From Lasiosphaeris hirsuta (taxonomy: Eukaryota > Ascomycota > Sordariomycetes > Sordariales > Lasiosphaeriaceae), in contig JAUKUA010000002.1 in NCBI GenBank assembly GCA_030549175.1, positions 1,550,001-1,614,000 of the forward strand: a stretch of DNA of 64,000 nt, given 5' to 3'. The first letter of the stretch is position 1, and each line of letters opens with the position of its first letter. The position numbers and the translations under genes were made by a program. The notes below the pieces were generated by a model. It was not told the origin of the DNA, did no database searches, and worked only from the letters and a program-made list of their open reading frames with translations. Below, in pieces: positions 12,079 to 22,747 of the stretch.

Positions 12079-14912
12079 ATGGCTACGTGAGTGCTGATGG
12101 CTCCACCGCGACGAGATGGAGCTGAGACTGACTGATGGCCGCCACGCAGCTCCAACATCCTGTCGCTTCCTTTCCGGAAGTCGACGCAAATGTCGCTGAA
12201 GGGCCCAATCCAGCAGTACATCTCCAACAAGTACGACCAGCACCCCGACATGTTCCGCAATGACCTCGATGTCATTGATAGCTTACGCCGCGATGCCATC
12301 AATGTGCGCGAGGCCCATCCCACCGGCATCAAGAAGCTCCAGACCTATGCCGGACAGCTGGTGTGGATGGGCGGGAAATTCCCCATCGACGTAAACACAG
12401 CCACTAAACCACTTGTACATATGTGCGCTGACGAGTGCTGTAGATCGGAGCCGACTTCACATGGTATCCCTCTCTCGGATACCATACAGAACACGCCCTG
12501 GTAGCGAACAACCTCAAGTATGAGCTCTTGAATGTCTACTACAACCTCGCCGCCCTGTATTCGCAACTAGCCATAGCGTCGAACCGCAGCGGCACCGAAG
12601 GTCTCAAGACGGCTGCAAGCTGGTTCTCTCAGGCCGCCGGTGTGCTCCAGCACATGAAGACCGAGGTGCTCCACGAACTGCGCATGGCCAACCCCCCTGA
12701 CGACATGGACGAGGCCACCCTCGAGTCTCTGATGCAGCTGTTTCTCGCGCAGAGCCAGGAATGCTTTTGGCAGAAGGCTGTTATGGATGGATACAAAGAT
12801 GCCTCGATCGCCAAACTCGCCGCGCGGGTGTCGGATCTCTACAACCTAGCCGGGGAAGCAGCAATGCGGAGTGAGGCAATTAGCTCGGCCTGGATTCACC
12901 ACATGAGTGCGAAGCACCACCACTTCGCCGCCGCCGCGCAGTACCGTGCTGCCTGTGACTGTCTAGAGAAGAGGAGGTATGGCGAGGAAGTCGCGCGCCT
13001 AAGTGACGCTGTGCTTTGTGTCAACGAGGGGCTGAAGGAATGCCGTGGCGGCTATCTTAATAAGGCGGTTGTAGATGACCTCAACGGCTTGAAAAAGCGC
13101 GTCGAAGAAGATTTGAAGAGGGCAGAAAAAGATAACGACCTCATCTATCTCCGTGAGTTGCCTCCCACTTCCCGGTCAAACCCCCGCTCTGACATCGAGA
13201 CTAACACACTCGCAGAGGCTGTTCCTCCAAAGTCGGAGCTCAAGATCCTGGACCGGGCAAACATGGCTGTCGCTCGAGTTCCACCCGAGGTGGCAAAGCC
13301 CTACGACTTTTTTGGAGACCGCGGTGAATTTGGCCCGGCGCTTTTCACCAAGCTCGTCCCCTTTGCAGTGCACGTGGCTGTTTCGATTTACGAGGAGCGG
13401 CGAGACCGCCTTGTGAACAACAACATAATAACGGCGCTCGAAACCTTGACAGATAGATTGCATGAGATCCTGTCAAGTCTAAATCTGCCCGGCTCGCTAC
13501 AGGCTCTAGAGAAACCACTCGGCCTACCTGGAACCCTTGTCCAGCACGCCGAAGAGATTCGTCAGGCTGATGCCCTGAACCGGCTGCAGCGAGGCTTCGC
13601 CGATATCGAGAAGCTGTGTGCTAGTGATCGGGCTGTGTTTGAAGAGGGCAAGGCGCTGCTTGCGGCCGAAGAAGACGAGGACAACACCTTGCGCTCAAAG
13701 CATGGTACGCGCCTGTGGACACGGCCCGAGTCGCGAATTGATGGCGCGAAGCTCTGGAACCAGGCTGCCGAAATCGAGGGCTATTTTGCGTCCAGCACAT
13801 CCAGCGATGCCGTGGTGCGTGAGAAGTTTGCTGCAGTCAAGGACACCTTGGCCATTTTGGCCGGCCCAGATAGGGGTATGATGGACTACATCCCCAACAG
13901 TCGACGAACGGAAATACCCGAAACCCTGAAGCCGGCACTGGGCAGATTGCGGGGCGCCTACAACGACGTCCTACGGCTGGAGTCGAGGAGGAGAAAGCGT
14001 GTCGAGACACTCAAGTCCAAGAGCCGCGCCGATGATATCAAGGGGGAAATCCTAGGAGAGGCGGCGCGGCTCGAGCGCACATATCCTACCACGCAGATCG
14101 TACCAGCACATTTTGAGGACTTTTTTGAGAAGCGACTCGACGCACTGTATGAAACAGATCTCGAAGCAGTCGAGAAGGAGCGTACAGACCAAGACAAGAT
14201 CTTGGCTGATGTGGAGCGCATGAACCGCGAGTTTGAGTCGCAGAAGAAGAGCGTTGGAGATAGGGGTAATGCCGACCGCGAGCGGACACTGCAACGTTTA
14301 GACAATGCGTATTATAAGTACAAGGAGATTGTCAGCAATGTCGAGGTAGGGAGGAAGTTTTACAACGACTTGAACCAGATCGTGGAGCAGTTTCGGAACC
14401 AGGCCCGACAGTGGGTCAACGGGCGACGACAAGATGCCCGGAGTCTCGAGGAGTAGGTTCCTCCGGCATGACAATTTTTGACAAAGGGGAAGCTAACCAG
14501 CCAAAACAGTGAGATATACATGCCGCCCCTATCCTCTCTTTCCATTAGCCCCGCATCGGCCCAGACAGCACCGGCCGCACAAGCATATCAGACACCGACC
14601 TCAAACTCATACTTTATGAGCCCGCCGCAACAGCCGCAGCCGAAGCCTATCCGGCAGTCGGTCCACAGCCCGCCAGTCGAGGCACATATCCAAAGCTGGG
14701 CCAGCAACGTACCGCCGCAGCAGCCCAAGCCGATGCCGCCGATTGCTCCGGTGGCAAGCATGCAAGGAACGTGGATGCCGGACATGGGAATCAAGTTTGC
14801 GCCGTCGCCGAGCGCGGGCGCGAACCCAAACCAGCAAAACCAACAGCAGGGTGGAAGTATACCACCCAAAAAAGGGATATGGGAGCCGAGTAGTGGGATT
14901 CGCTTTGGTTAG
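12079..14912 (+). CDS. palA: PalA/Rim20 pH-response protein, BRO1 domain (865 aa)
   Basis: Exons are 12079..12086, 12150..12390, 12444..13152, 13216..14452 and 14510..14912, all GT-AG, closing at 866 codons. The first exon codes only MAT-; the next continues SNILSLPFRKS, then QYISNKYDQHPDMFRNDLDV and LQTYAGQLVWMGGKFPID, which are characteristic of fungal PalA. BRO1 domain covers about residues 5-390, then a charged coiled V-like region, then a Pro/Gln-rich tail ending in GIWEPSSGIRFG, as in PalA orthologues. Known role: an ESCRT-III (Snf7/Vps32)-associated adaptor that bridges the PacC/Rim101 transcription factor and the PalB protease in ambient-pH signalling. The intron 13153..13215 is 63 nt and has no in-frame stop, so its retention would insert 21 residues. 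The gene lies tail to tail with the minus-strand gene at 15115. Confidence 0.93.
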
Positions 14913-15114
14913 GGCCGTTTTGAGTTGGACATGAGGTTGAGCGGGTGTTTGGCTGCACAACTGGAGCGTTGCGTGATACACGTTGGCACAATGTTGGTAC
15001 ATTCCTTCAACCAGTTAAATTTAGTACAACCTATTCGGATCCCGTCTGTTATTTCCATCTTGAAGCCAAACCCCAAAAACTCCAACCCAGCCAGCCCTGG
15101 TACCGCTGGCTTCA

Positions 15115-16092
15115 TCACGTCTGCTTGACCTTGACCGTCACAACAATCCCAAAACCATTCCGGCTCTCCCACACTCCAAAGTCATTTTCCTTCCGGAAGG
15201 TCACCTCCATGGCACGGACCGTCATATTGACACGGTCTTCAGTCTCGGCAGCTGGAGACGGGCTCGGGGAAAAGGGGGGTGGTGATGCTGCCGCCGGCGC
15301 CGACACCGACTCAGATCCGCTCTTCTTGCGCCCCCACCGCCAGCCAGACGGCTGCTTCTTGGCGTCCACCACGGCCTGCTGGATCTGCCGCCGCTCCGTC
15401 TTCACCTCCGCCTTGGGCTGCAAGTACCCCGCCAGACGACGCGCCATGCGCTCGTCGCGGAAATACCACCAGCTCGTCGGCACGCTGGCGCTCTCCCCGC
15501 CATCGCCCTCCCCGCCGTTGAACCGCCCCCACTCGTCAAACCCGGGCTCCTCCCCATTCCCCCTCGCCCGCCCATCGCCGTCGCTGTCGTCCTCGCCATC
15601 ATCGCGGGCTACATACCCGGCCTCTACCGCCTTGCTTCCCCCGCTGGCACCCCCGCTGCTCCGCTTCGAATCCTCCTTCCCGCTGTCCACCCGCACAACC
15701 CGCACCGCCTCGCCCTCCCGCCGCCGTTCCGCCGCCCCGCTGAGAGCCCACCCCCGTGGTACCGCGGCCGCTGGGATCAGGGTCAGCTCGGCCACGGCCG
15801 GCGGGGCGCGGGCGGACGAGGTCAGGTCCCGCAGGAAGGTCTCGACGGCGGGGGCTAGGCGCGTGATGATGTCGAGGTCGCGCGAGGCTTGGGTGGTGAG
15901 GTGCGCGGCCTGGGCAGCGCGCAGGCGGGAGGGCAGGGAGGAGAGGTGGGTTGTGATCGGGGAGGTGTAGTAGCTGGTGAGGGAGGGGGGGAGGTCTTGG
16001 TTTGTGGTAGTGGTGGTGGTGTTGGTGGATTCGGTGTAGGTTGGGGGGAGGTCCTCGGCCAGGGTGTCGAGGTCTGGGATGAGGGAGGCCAT
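15115..16092 (-). CDS. Conserved-looking fungal protein of unknown function (325 aa)
   Basis: Single exon from ATG 16092 to TGA 15115. I do not recognise a named domain. The N-terminus (MASLIPDLDTLAEDLPPTYT) holds a PPTY motif of the PPxY type, followed by a Thr run. A central part with RLAPAVETFLRDL looks helical. A long polar Glu/Gly/Asp linker follows. The C-terminal third has SWWYFRDERMARRLAGYLQP, a basic WRWGRKKS stretch and a folded-looking end (MTVRAMEVTFRKENDFGVWE). The mix of low-complexity linker and two conserved-looking ends suggests a cytosolic adaptor, but that is inference. It is tail to tail with palA (about 200 bp) and divergent from the flotillin gene. Confidence 0.75.
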   Translation of the reverse strand: MASLIPDLDTLAEDLPPTYTESTNTTTTTTNQDLPPSLTSYYTSPITTHLSSLPSRLRAAQAAHLTTQASRDLDIITRLAPAVETFLRDLTSSARAPPAVAELTLIPAAAVPRGWALSGAAERRREGEAVRVVRVDSGKEDSKRSSGGASGGSKAVEAGYVARDDGEDDSDGDGRARGNGEEPGFDEWGRFNGGEGDGGESASVPTSWWYFRDERMARRLAGYLQPKAEVKTERRQIQQAVVDAKKQPSGWRWGRKKSGSESVSAPAAASPPPFSPSPSPAAETEDRVNMTVRAMEVTFRKENDFGVWESRNGFGIVVTVKVKQT

Positions 16093-17809
16093 AGTTGGTG
16101 GTGTTTTGGTGGTGATGGGGTGATGTGAGGGTGAGAACCGGGTTGATGTTCGATGGCAGCCTGGCTCGGCTCGAGTTAGGGCCGGGGTCGGCTCGCCGAA
16201 ACTTACTTTGTAAAGGCTTGCCGATGTTCCAATGCCGTTGTCGGCCGTGTTGTTGGATTTCCGGCTTATCTTAGATTTCCGCTTTCTTGAGTTTTGTGTG
16301 GATCAAGTGTAAGGAAGCAGTGAGGATTGCGGGGGTTGAAGACGGCGAGGGAGCCTATAGAGGTGAGGTGCAAACACGTGCGGCAACCAGGAAGTTGGCA
16401 GATGCCTTGGCTAGTGGCAGCTTAGCTTTGGTGTCCTGCCTTCCTGTCGAAGGTGGGAGTCCTAGATTTCCAATCGGTATACCATTGCGGTCGGAGCTTT
16501 TTGACGGAGGTGAGGTGACCAACATGGGGTGGATGCAAGGGGCTAGCGACCAGGTCGTTGAGGCGTGGGGGCTGTGCGACAGTGCCTTGCCAGCCACTCA
16601 CGCCGCCAATTACTGGGGACCTTTCAACACTCTTTTGGCGCGTGGACGGTACCTGTTGAAGGCCGATGAATCCACACAACTGGGACCTACCATATCCGTC
16701 CGAGCTAATCACTCACACACCAAAAGCTATGTTCCGGCGAGGTTGGTGGCGGGGCATTTTCGCCCTCGGGCTATTTTCTTTTGTTAATGTTCGGATCCGT
16801 GAGGTCTCGATTGTTTCACCGAACAAGAGTGCTGTGGCCAACCACCAGGCCAGCCGCTCTTGGCAGTCCACCTTCCAGGCTGATGCACAATTTCCCCGCC
16901 TTTTTTGTGTATCGGTCACTGAATGGGGTGACAAGCAAACACTGCGGCGGCGTCCGCCCTCGTGGCAGGACCGCAGCGATGCCAAGACACCTACGGGCGC
17001 ACTTTCGTATTGGCTGGAAAGACGGGACCGCATTATCGGCATCTTTTGCGTCCGTACTACTAGTGCTCCGCACAGGGGAAAGGAGAGAACAGTCAGTCTA
17101 TTATCCAAGTACGCACGAAGGATGTATAGTACCATGGTATGCACTGTCACGCGATCCGCTTTGCAACGGACAACCTGCACATTTCCCAGAGGGAAGGAAC
17201 CCTTCTGGAAGCCAGGGGTGGCTGCAAATTCGCTAGACGCTGAACCCCTCTTACACAGCCCCGGTCAAGGCAGAAACTATTCGCTGGGCCGCTCCGTCAT
17301 ATCCGATCAGGGTCGCCTTCAGCCCATGACCTGGACCTAGAGGCGAAGACCAACAGGGGCACCCCGCAAGGCTGTGTTTTGTCTCTTGTGATTGTAGACA
17401 TGTGCAAAGGGGGAAAGGGCACATATAGGGGAGGTAATCATGGCAAAGCTGCAGTTTACTTGACTCCTGTGCACTCCATTGCTTCGTTCGACTCCTTGAC
17501 TGGCAACTCTTAAACTGTATCGGCCGTCACGAATCATTTCATTCGACGTCCTTCGCTATCCGCTGCATCCCGTGCCTGCATACCTCACTCGCCCAAACCT
17601 AGCTGCCATTACTGCGCCCCAGCTTTGAGTCACAGGGACAGCTATCGAAGTCTAAATCCATCCCGGGCCGCAACATCTGGCCGTACCTTCCCCCAGATAT
17701 ATAATACGCGGACACCCACCTCCGCATCTCCTGCCCTGAGACATACATTGGGACATTCCTGAGCCGGCATCCTCCTCAGTTTTCTAGCTTCAACCAACCA
17801 TCCACCAAA
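16093..17809. other. Divergent intergenic region between the 325-aa gene and flotillin
   Basis: About 1.7 kb shared upstream DNA. Open frames here (16287..16787 plus, 16666..17340 plus, 16713..17180 minus) overlap each other on both strands and carry no recognisable domain, so no gene is called. The right end has a TATATAAT-type box about 110 bp before the flotillin ATG. Confidence 0.5.
17697..17706 (+). promoter_or_regulatory. Possible TATA box of flotillin gene
   Basis: GATATATAATAC lies about 105-113 bp before the flotillin start codon and is followed by a pyrimidine-rich leader (CCTCCTCAGTTTTCTAG). Position and sequence fit a fungal core promoter; there are no transcript data. Confidence 0.35.
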
Positions 17810-19532
17810 ATGGCCTACAAAGTCGCGGCACCTGACGAATACCTGGCTATAACCGGTATGAATGTAAGGAATGGTGAGTCCACCTCAAGGTTATCAGATG
17901 GCAAGACCTGTCCCCGATCCGTAAGAAGGAAGTTCTAACGTGTTGTAGTCAAAATCACAAAGTCAGCATGGGTCTTCCCCTTCCAGCGCTGCATGCGCTT
18001 CAGCGTGCAGCCCCACGACTATGCCATGAATCTGCAGGCTATGACCAAGGAAAAGCTGCAGTTCCTGCTGCCCGTGGTCTTCACCATGGGGCCTGACGTA
18101 AACCAACGCGGTGCCAACACCAAGGGTACCCACGAGCCCGAGCCCCTGGTCAGCGGAGAAGGCCAGGACGCAGACCACGCCGATAACCAGCACCGCGAGG
18201 ACCGGGGCGACGCCTTGATGAAGTACGCCATGCTCTTGGCCGATTCCGGCAGAAGAAAGGACGAGAGAGACGAGACTTTCCTCGAGAACATTGTCAAGGG
18301 CATTATCGAGGGTGAGGTGCGAGTGCTGGTCTCCAGCATGACCATGGAAGAGATCTTTACCGAGCGTGAAGTCTTCAAGCGCCGCATATTCCGCAACATC
18401 CAGGGCGAGCTGGACCAGTTCGGCCTCAAGATCTACAACGCCAACGTACGTACTCTAATGTCTTGCGCGCTGTGATCGATTACTGACAGCATCCATCCAG
18501 GTCAAAGAGCTGAAGGACGCGCCCGGGTCGGCCTACTTTGAGTCTCTCAGCCGCAAGGCTCACGAAGGCGCAACCAACCAGGCCCGTATCGATGTTGCCG
18601 AGGCCCGTCTGCGCGGTAACGTCGGTGAGGCCAAGCGCACGGGTGAGCAAGAGCGCGAGATCGCCAAGATCAACGCCGAGGTAGCCGTGCAGAAGACGGA
18701 GCGTGACATAGAGCGTGCGCAGGCCGAGGCCATCCTCGAGACCAGGAAGACGGAGCTCGGGCGGGACGTCGAAATCGCCCGCATTTCAGCTGCACGCACA
18801 GCTGAGGCGCAGGATGAGGAGCTCAAGAAGGAGGTCGAGAAGAAGCGTGCCGCGGCTGAGATGGAGCGCCTGCGTGCCAAGGATGTCGTCAAGGCCACCA
18901 TCGAGCGCGAGTCCAAGCAGCAGTCGGCCGATGCGCACGCATACGAGATCGAGGCCGAGGCCAAGGCCAACAACGAGAAGCAGAGGCAGATCACCGACGC
19001 CGGTACTTACAAGATCAAGGTCGAGACCGACGCTGCCGCATACAAGACGAGGGCCGATGCCGAGGCGTGGAGTTATGCGGCCGTTAAGAATGCCGACGCC
19101 GAGCTACAGAAGAAGCTCAAGGAGGCCGAGGGTATGGCGGCTATGGCTGACGCCTACGCCAAGCTCAGCACCGCCTTTGGCGGGCCGGCTGGTCTCATGC
19201 AGTACATGATGATTGAGAAGGGCACCTATGTCGAGTTGGCCAAGGCTAACGCCCAGGCCATCAATGGCTTGCAGCCCAAGATCAGCGTTTGGAACACGGG
19301 CGCCGAGGCTGGCGCTGGCGCTGGTGGCGATGGCGGCAACCAGAGCAGCATCAGCACAATGCGCAACATCTACCAGATGCTGCCCCCGCTCATGAGCACC
19401 ATCAATGAGCAGACGGGCATCACCCTTCCCGAGTGGCAGTTTGGCAGGCTCGCGCCCCAGATGACGCACCTCGAGGGCGAAAAGGCTGTTGTTAAGGCCA
19501 ACGGCGACTTCAGCCGTGAAGCCAAGCGGTAA
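17810..19532 (+). CDS. floA: Flotillin-like protein (SPFH/Band 7, 530 aa)
   Basis: Exons are 17810..17873, 17949..18445 and 18501..19532; GT-AG junctions, 531 codons. The N-terminus MAYKVAAPDEYLAITGMNV and KSAWVFPFQRC match the flotillin/reggie SPFH start, followed by a helix-rich Ala/Glu coiled-coil (about 200-420). The typical Ala/Gln/Gly-rich end includes NIYQMLPPLM. A polar insertion (about 75-130) inside the SPFH part is common in fungal homologues. Flotillins form oligomers on sterol-rich membrane domains at the plasma membrane or eisosome-adjacent areas, with roles in polarity and endocytosis (family knowledge). A T24 tract (19549-19572) follows the stop closely and lies in the 3'UTR. 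The symbol follows Aspergillus usage and is by similarity only. Confidence 0.92.
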
Positions 19533-20250
19533 AGGGGCTTTTTTTTCCTTTTTTTTTTTTTTTTTTTTTTTTGGAGTTTCCTTTTTGTTGAGGCTAAGTA
19601 CAGTAGACACGGAAGGTTCATGGAGTGCCGGGAATTACGGGCGGTGGCGTTTTCGTTGCCTTCTTTCCCCACACATTTATCACGGCAGATTTCCTTGATG
19701 ATACCTCATTTCTTACCCCAGTCTGTATTCTACCAATTTCTTTTGTCATTGACCGGCTAAACCACGGTACATACACTGTTAGAGTATCTCGGAGTCAAAA
19801 TTGGAAGTTACCTATTCTCTACCAATGATGAATGTGCGTGCCATATCTCCCTAACCAGGAAAAGCCAGAGATGTTGGATGATGGGTTCAAAGCATTGGAA
19901 GTGAGGAAAACCCTTGATATATATTTGTGCATGTCACTGTTATGGAGGAATTAATTGGGTTAAGGCTATAATAGTCTGGCTCATTTTAATAGAAGGGCGG
20001 GTAACGCTGTACCATAGAGAATGCCACAACCTACCGTAAGTACCTATGCATCCCCTATCCTCACTTTTTCCACACCGCCCCTGAGCCGCACCACCGTCAG
20101 GGCCGTCAAAGACTGCACAGCTGTCGCACTCCATCATGATCAATTACAGTCAATTAAGTCCGGGGGGAGGGGGGGAAGGGGGGTAGATTTCGACCCCCCC
20201 TATATTCCGATTACTCTGCATAGTTACACTGAAATAACCACTTATGATAT
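19533..20250. other. 3' flank of flotillin; G-rich inverted repeat
   Basis: Contains the T24 tract at 19549-19572 and otherwise AT-rich non-coding DNA. Around 20160-20207 is a G-run/C-run palindrome-like segment (GGGGGGTAGATTTCGACCCCCC), possibly a decayed terminal repeat of the transposon remnant to its right. No gene is seen. Confidence 0.4.
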
Positions 20251-20760
20251 TTAACCCACCATAATACAATCCTCTGCATCTCTCTCTTCCTCGCTACTAC
20301 TGTCAGATGGGCTACTAAGCTCATTGAATATAGCGCCACTATCCGTAACTTCACCCGCTTCCACCTATGGCTTCGATGTTAGCGAATACTTCGTTTTGGT
20401 TAGGTTCAACTCTCCTGCGCTTTTTTGGCTTTGAGTCTTCAAGCCTGGACTCCAGGGTCTGGACCTGGTGGCTCAATTAAGCCTTATCAAAGGTTAGTTG
20501 GTACACCTACTCGGCTACCTCCTTGGCTAAGGCCCTGGCTCCCCATCATGACTACAAAAGGCCTACGCAATTCCTTGACGCTATTCCGGACTAATACAAC
20601 GCCTTACCATGGCGGCCAGTAGCGCTCTGCAACCACTTCAATGTCTCTGGCAGTATAAATGGCTCCACTTCAATGTCTCTGGCAGTATAAATGGCTCCAA
20701 TAGCATCCAAGTACACAGCTATTATGGCCGCGGATCCACCGTTATTCGAGTTCTCGACTA
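20251..20760 (-). mobile_element. Decayed DDE-transposase C-terminal remnant (copy A)
   Basis: On the minus strand a frame ending in TAA (20251-20253) reads an acidic Ser-rich tail (NELSSPSDSSSEEE) preceded by KKRRRVEPNQNEVFA, the kind of basic-then-acidic C-terminus found in fungal pogo/Fot-type transposases. The same tail, diverged, occurs at 53770-53960. The frame breaks within 100 bases, and the DNA upstream becomes TpA-rich with a 32-bp tandem duplication. This is a dead fragment; its outer limit (to about 21060) is uncertain. Confidence 0.6.
20633..20696. repeat. 32-bp perfect tandem duplication
   Basis: The unit CCACTTCAATGTCTCTGGCA..GGCT at 20633-20664 is repeated exactly at 20665-20696. 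It lies inside the transposase remnant and changes its frame (32 is not a multiple of 3). A recent local duplication is the simplest reading, because the copies have no differences. Confidence 0.85.
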
Positions 20761-21107
20761 AGAGACGGCTTATCAGGGGCTTGGCACTATTGATAGGCTA
20801 TAACCTACTTACGCACTATTTACTCTTAATACTATAAGCTGTTAAGCTAGCCATACGTATATCATAGTAACAACTAAGGATACCCTCTTTCTAACTATTG
20901 TAGAGTCTGGACACTAGATCTTTGTGGCTAGCATTACCTTGTAGGTTACCTGGGTAAGAAGTAAGAAAGGTCTAGTGGTTACAAAATGTAGGGGTTATGG
21001 GGTGTGTCACACTGCTGAGCTCACCTAAGGCCAACAGGATGTAACACCCCCACTGGTGGCGCACGAATACAACTGCTCAGTTTCTATCAATAAAAAAAAA
21101 AGGTACT

Positions 21108-21356
21108 TCAAGTTGGCGAAAGTGCCCACCTGGGTTCATTGTCACACCAATCAAGGGCTTGGTGCACGACCCAAACCATGACAAAATACGCCGGGTATCT
21201 TCCGAGACGGCTCCATCTTGTTAGCGTCTCGCCTGCTGCCTTTGCAAAGGTGAAGCATGCGTGGGCCAAAAAGAAGCCAAGCAGAATATTGGAAGCCGTG
21301 ATCTCCGATCTGGACTCGAAAGGTCCCTTATACCAGGGCGGCACTAGCAGTCCTGT
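21108..21356 (-). pseudogene. Possible N-terminal fragment of a Pth11/rhodopsin-like membrane protein
   Basis: From ATG 21356 the minus strand reads MTGLLVPPWYKGPFESRSE, then two hydrophobic segments (ITASNILLGFFLAHACFTFA and RYPAYFVMVWVVHQALDW). This pattern resembles the first helices of fungal seven-TM (CFEM-less Pth11-like) proteins. No continuation exon is visible downstream, and the frame stops at 21108. A truncated relic beside the transposon remnant is likely; coding by chance is possible. Confidence 0.3.
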
Positions 21357-21461
21357 CATCGCCTCGTGTGAACAGTTATTCTCAGTGCCTAGATTAAAAT
21401 TATTGCTGAGAGTTGGAAACTGGAATAATGACCCAGAAGGTGTTTGGTTCGTCGCTTGCAA

Positions 21462-22747
21462 GTTGGAGGGTTACCAAATTTCATATCGTCACCATTGGAT
21501 GCTCTTCCAGTATCAACCGATGTTTACTAATCCCTCTCGTACGTCGCCGGAGTCCATCAGATGTGCTTGAGGGAAGCTCCGCGCCCATGTTCTAGAACTA
21601 GGACTGTAGGAATCGGCCGATGACGAGATTTGGAGACAAGCTCCATTTACATAGAACCGTGACCTTGATGAGGTTTGATGCTTAGATTGCCGGGGTGCAG
21701 GATCTGGGGGCGAAGGGCCAATCTGGCAAGTGTACTAGGACGCCCCTGCAATCTCGAGAGTTTGAGGGCTCTATGGTCGGATTTCCCTGTGGCGATGAAA
21801 CCGGGAATTGCATCAATGTGTCCGAGCAGAAAGACGAATCGTTGATTCCAACAAGTAAGTTGATCGCATTAGTTTCTCTTGATGTTGACCTGTCTGATAC
21901 TGTTATAGAGCACCATGAGGGCATTGAACAAAATCTAGGTAATCTAGGGGTAGTGGAGGCAAAAAGACATACAACACCAGGGATTCGCTGGTCGTCACCG
22001 ACCCAACTACTAGTCTGGCCCTCACTGGCTTATCTATGGGAGAGCGGACGGGATCCCGAGTTTTCCAGTAGGTATGGTCGTATGTGCCAATTAAACTGTA
22101 GAGACTGGCCTATGACCCCAAGCAGTTGATTTGTTTCTGCTGTGGTGAGTAGTTGCAAGTCTCGGCTGTTTATTTTGTTGGCCCCACAAAAGGGGCAAAA
22201 CCCATGAAACTCATTCGGCACAGAGCACCTCGGCATCCAATATATCAACACCTACAATCCAACCATGGTTTGTTTGGTTTGTTAGCACGACCTACCCTCT
22301 AGGGCTCGAAGGGGGATATTGCAGTCCTGGAAAGCCCTTCCAGAATTTTAAAAATGGCATACTTTGTGTTTCATAAGGCCTTTCCGCCATCAAAGGGGGC
22401 ATCTGTGGCATTTGAAAGGCCTTTCCTATTTTCCCTTAATTCCCTCCATAACGGGATTTGAAGTCCCACGCCAACAGACAAACAAGGGGTGCATCACATC
22501 ATTGGAATGAGTTCAAATGATCCGTATAAGAATTGGTTCTGCAAACATAAAAACATCAAAAAAAAAAAACGTCCCCGAAAAAGAAGAGGTAAAGTAGTAT
22601 AACAGACAGCCTGAGCGAATCACCACCAGAGACTGCCAAACAAAAAGGAAAAACTGTTTCCATCGGGCACCAAACAAACTTCAAGCTCTCCTCCCAATCA
22701 TGGCATCCCAAAACCTTCCCCCACCCTTTCAAATTCCATCAAGGATT
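21462..22747. other. Intergenic, 3' side of laccase; no supported gene
   Basis: The plus-strand frame 21695..22129 (144 codons) has no recognisable domain. An AAAGGCCTTTCC-like palindrome occurs twice about 50 bp apart (near 22376 and 22426). The rest, up to the laccase stop, is ordinary 3' flank with an A run near 22558-22569. Confidence 0.4.

Noticed and set aside
16666..17340. 224-codon plus-strand frame before flotillin
   Set aside because: No domain; lies in the likely promoter and is overlapped by minus-strand frames.
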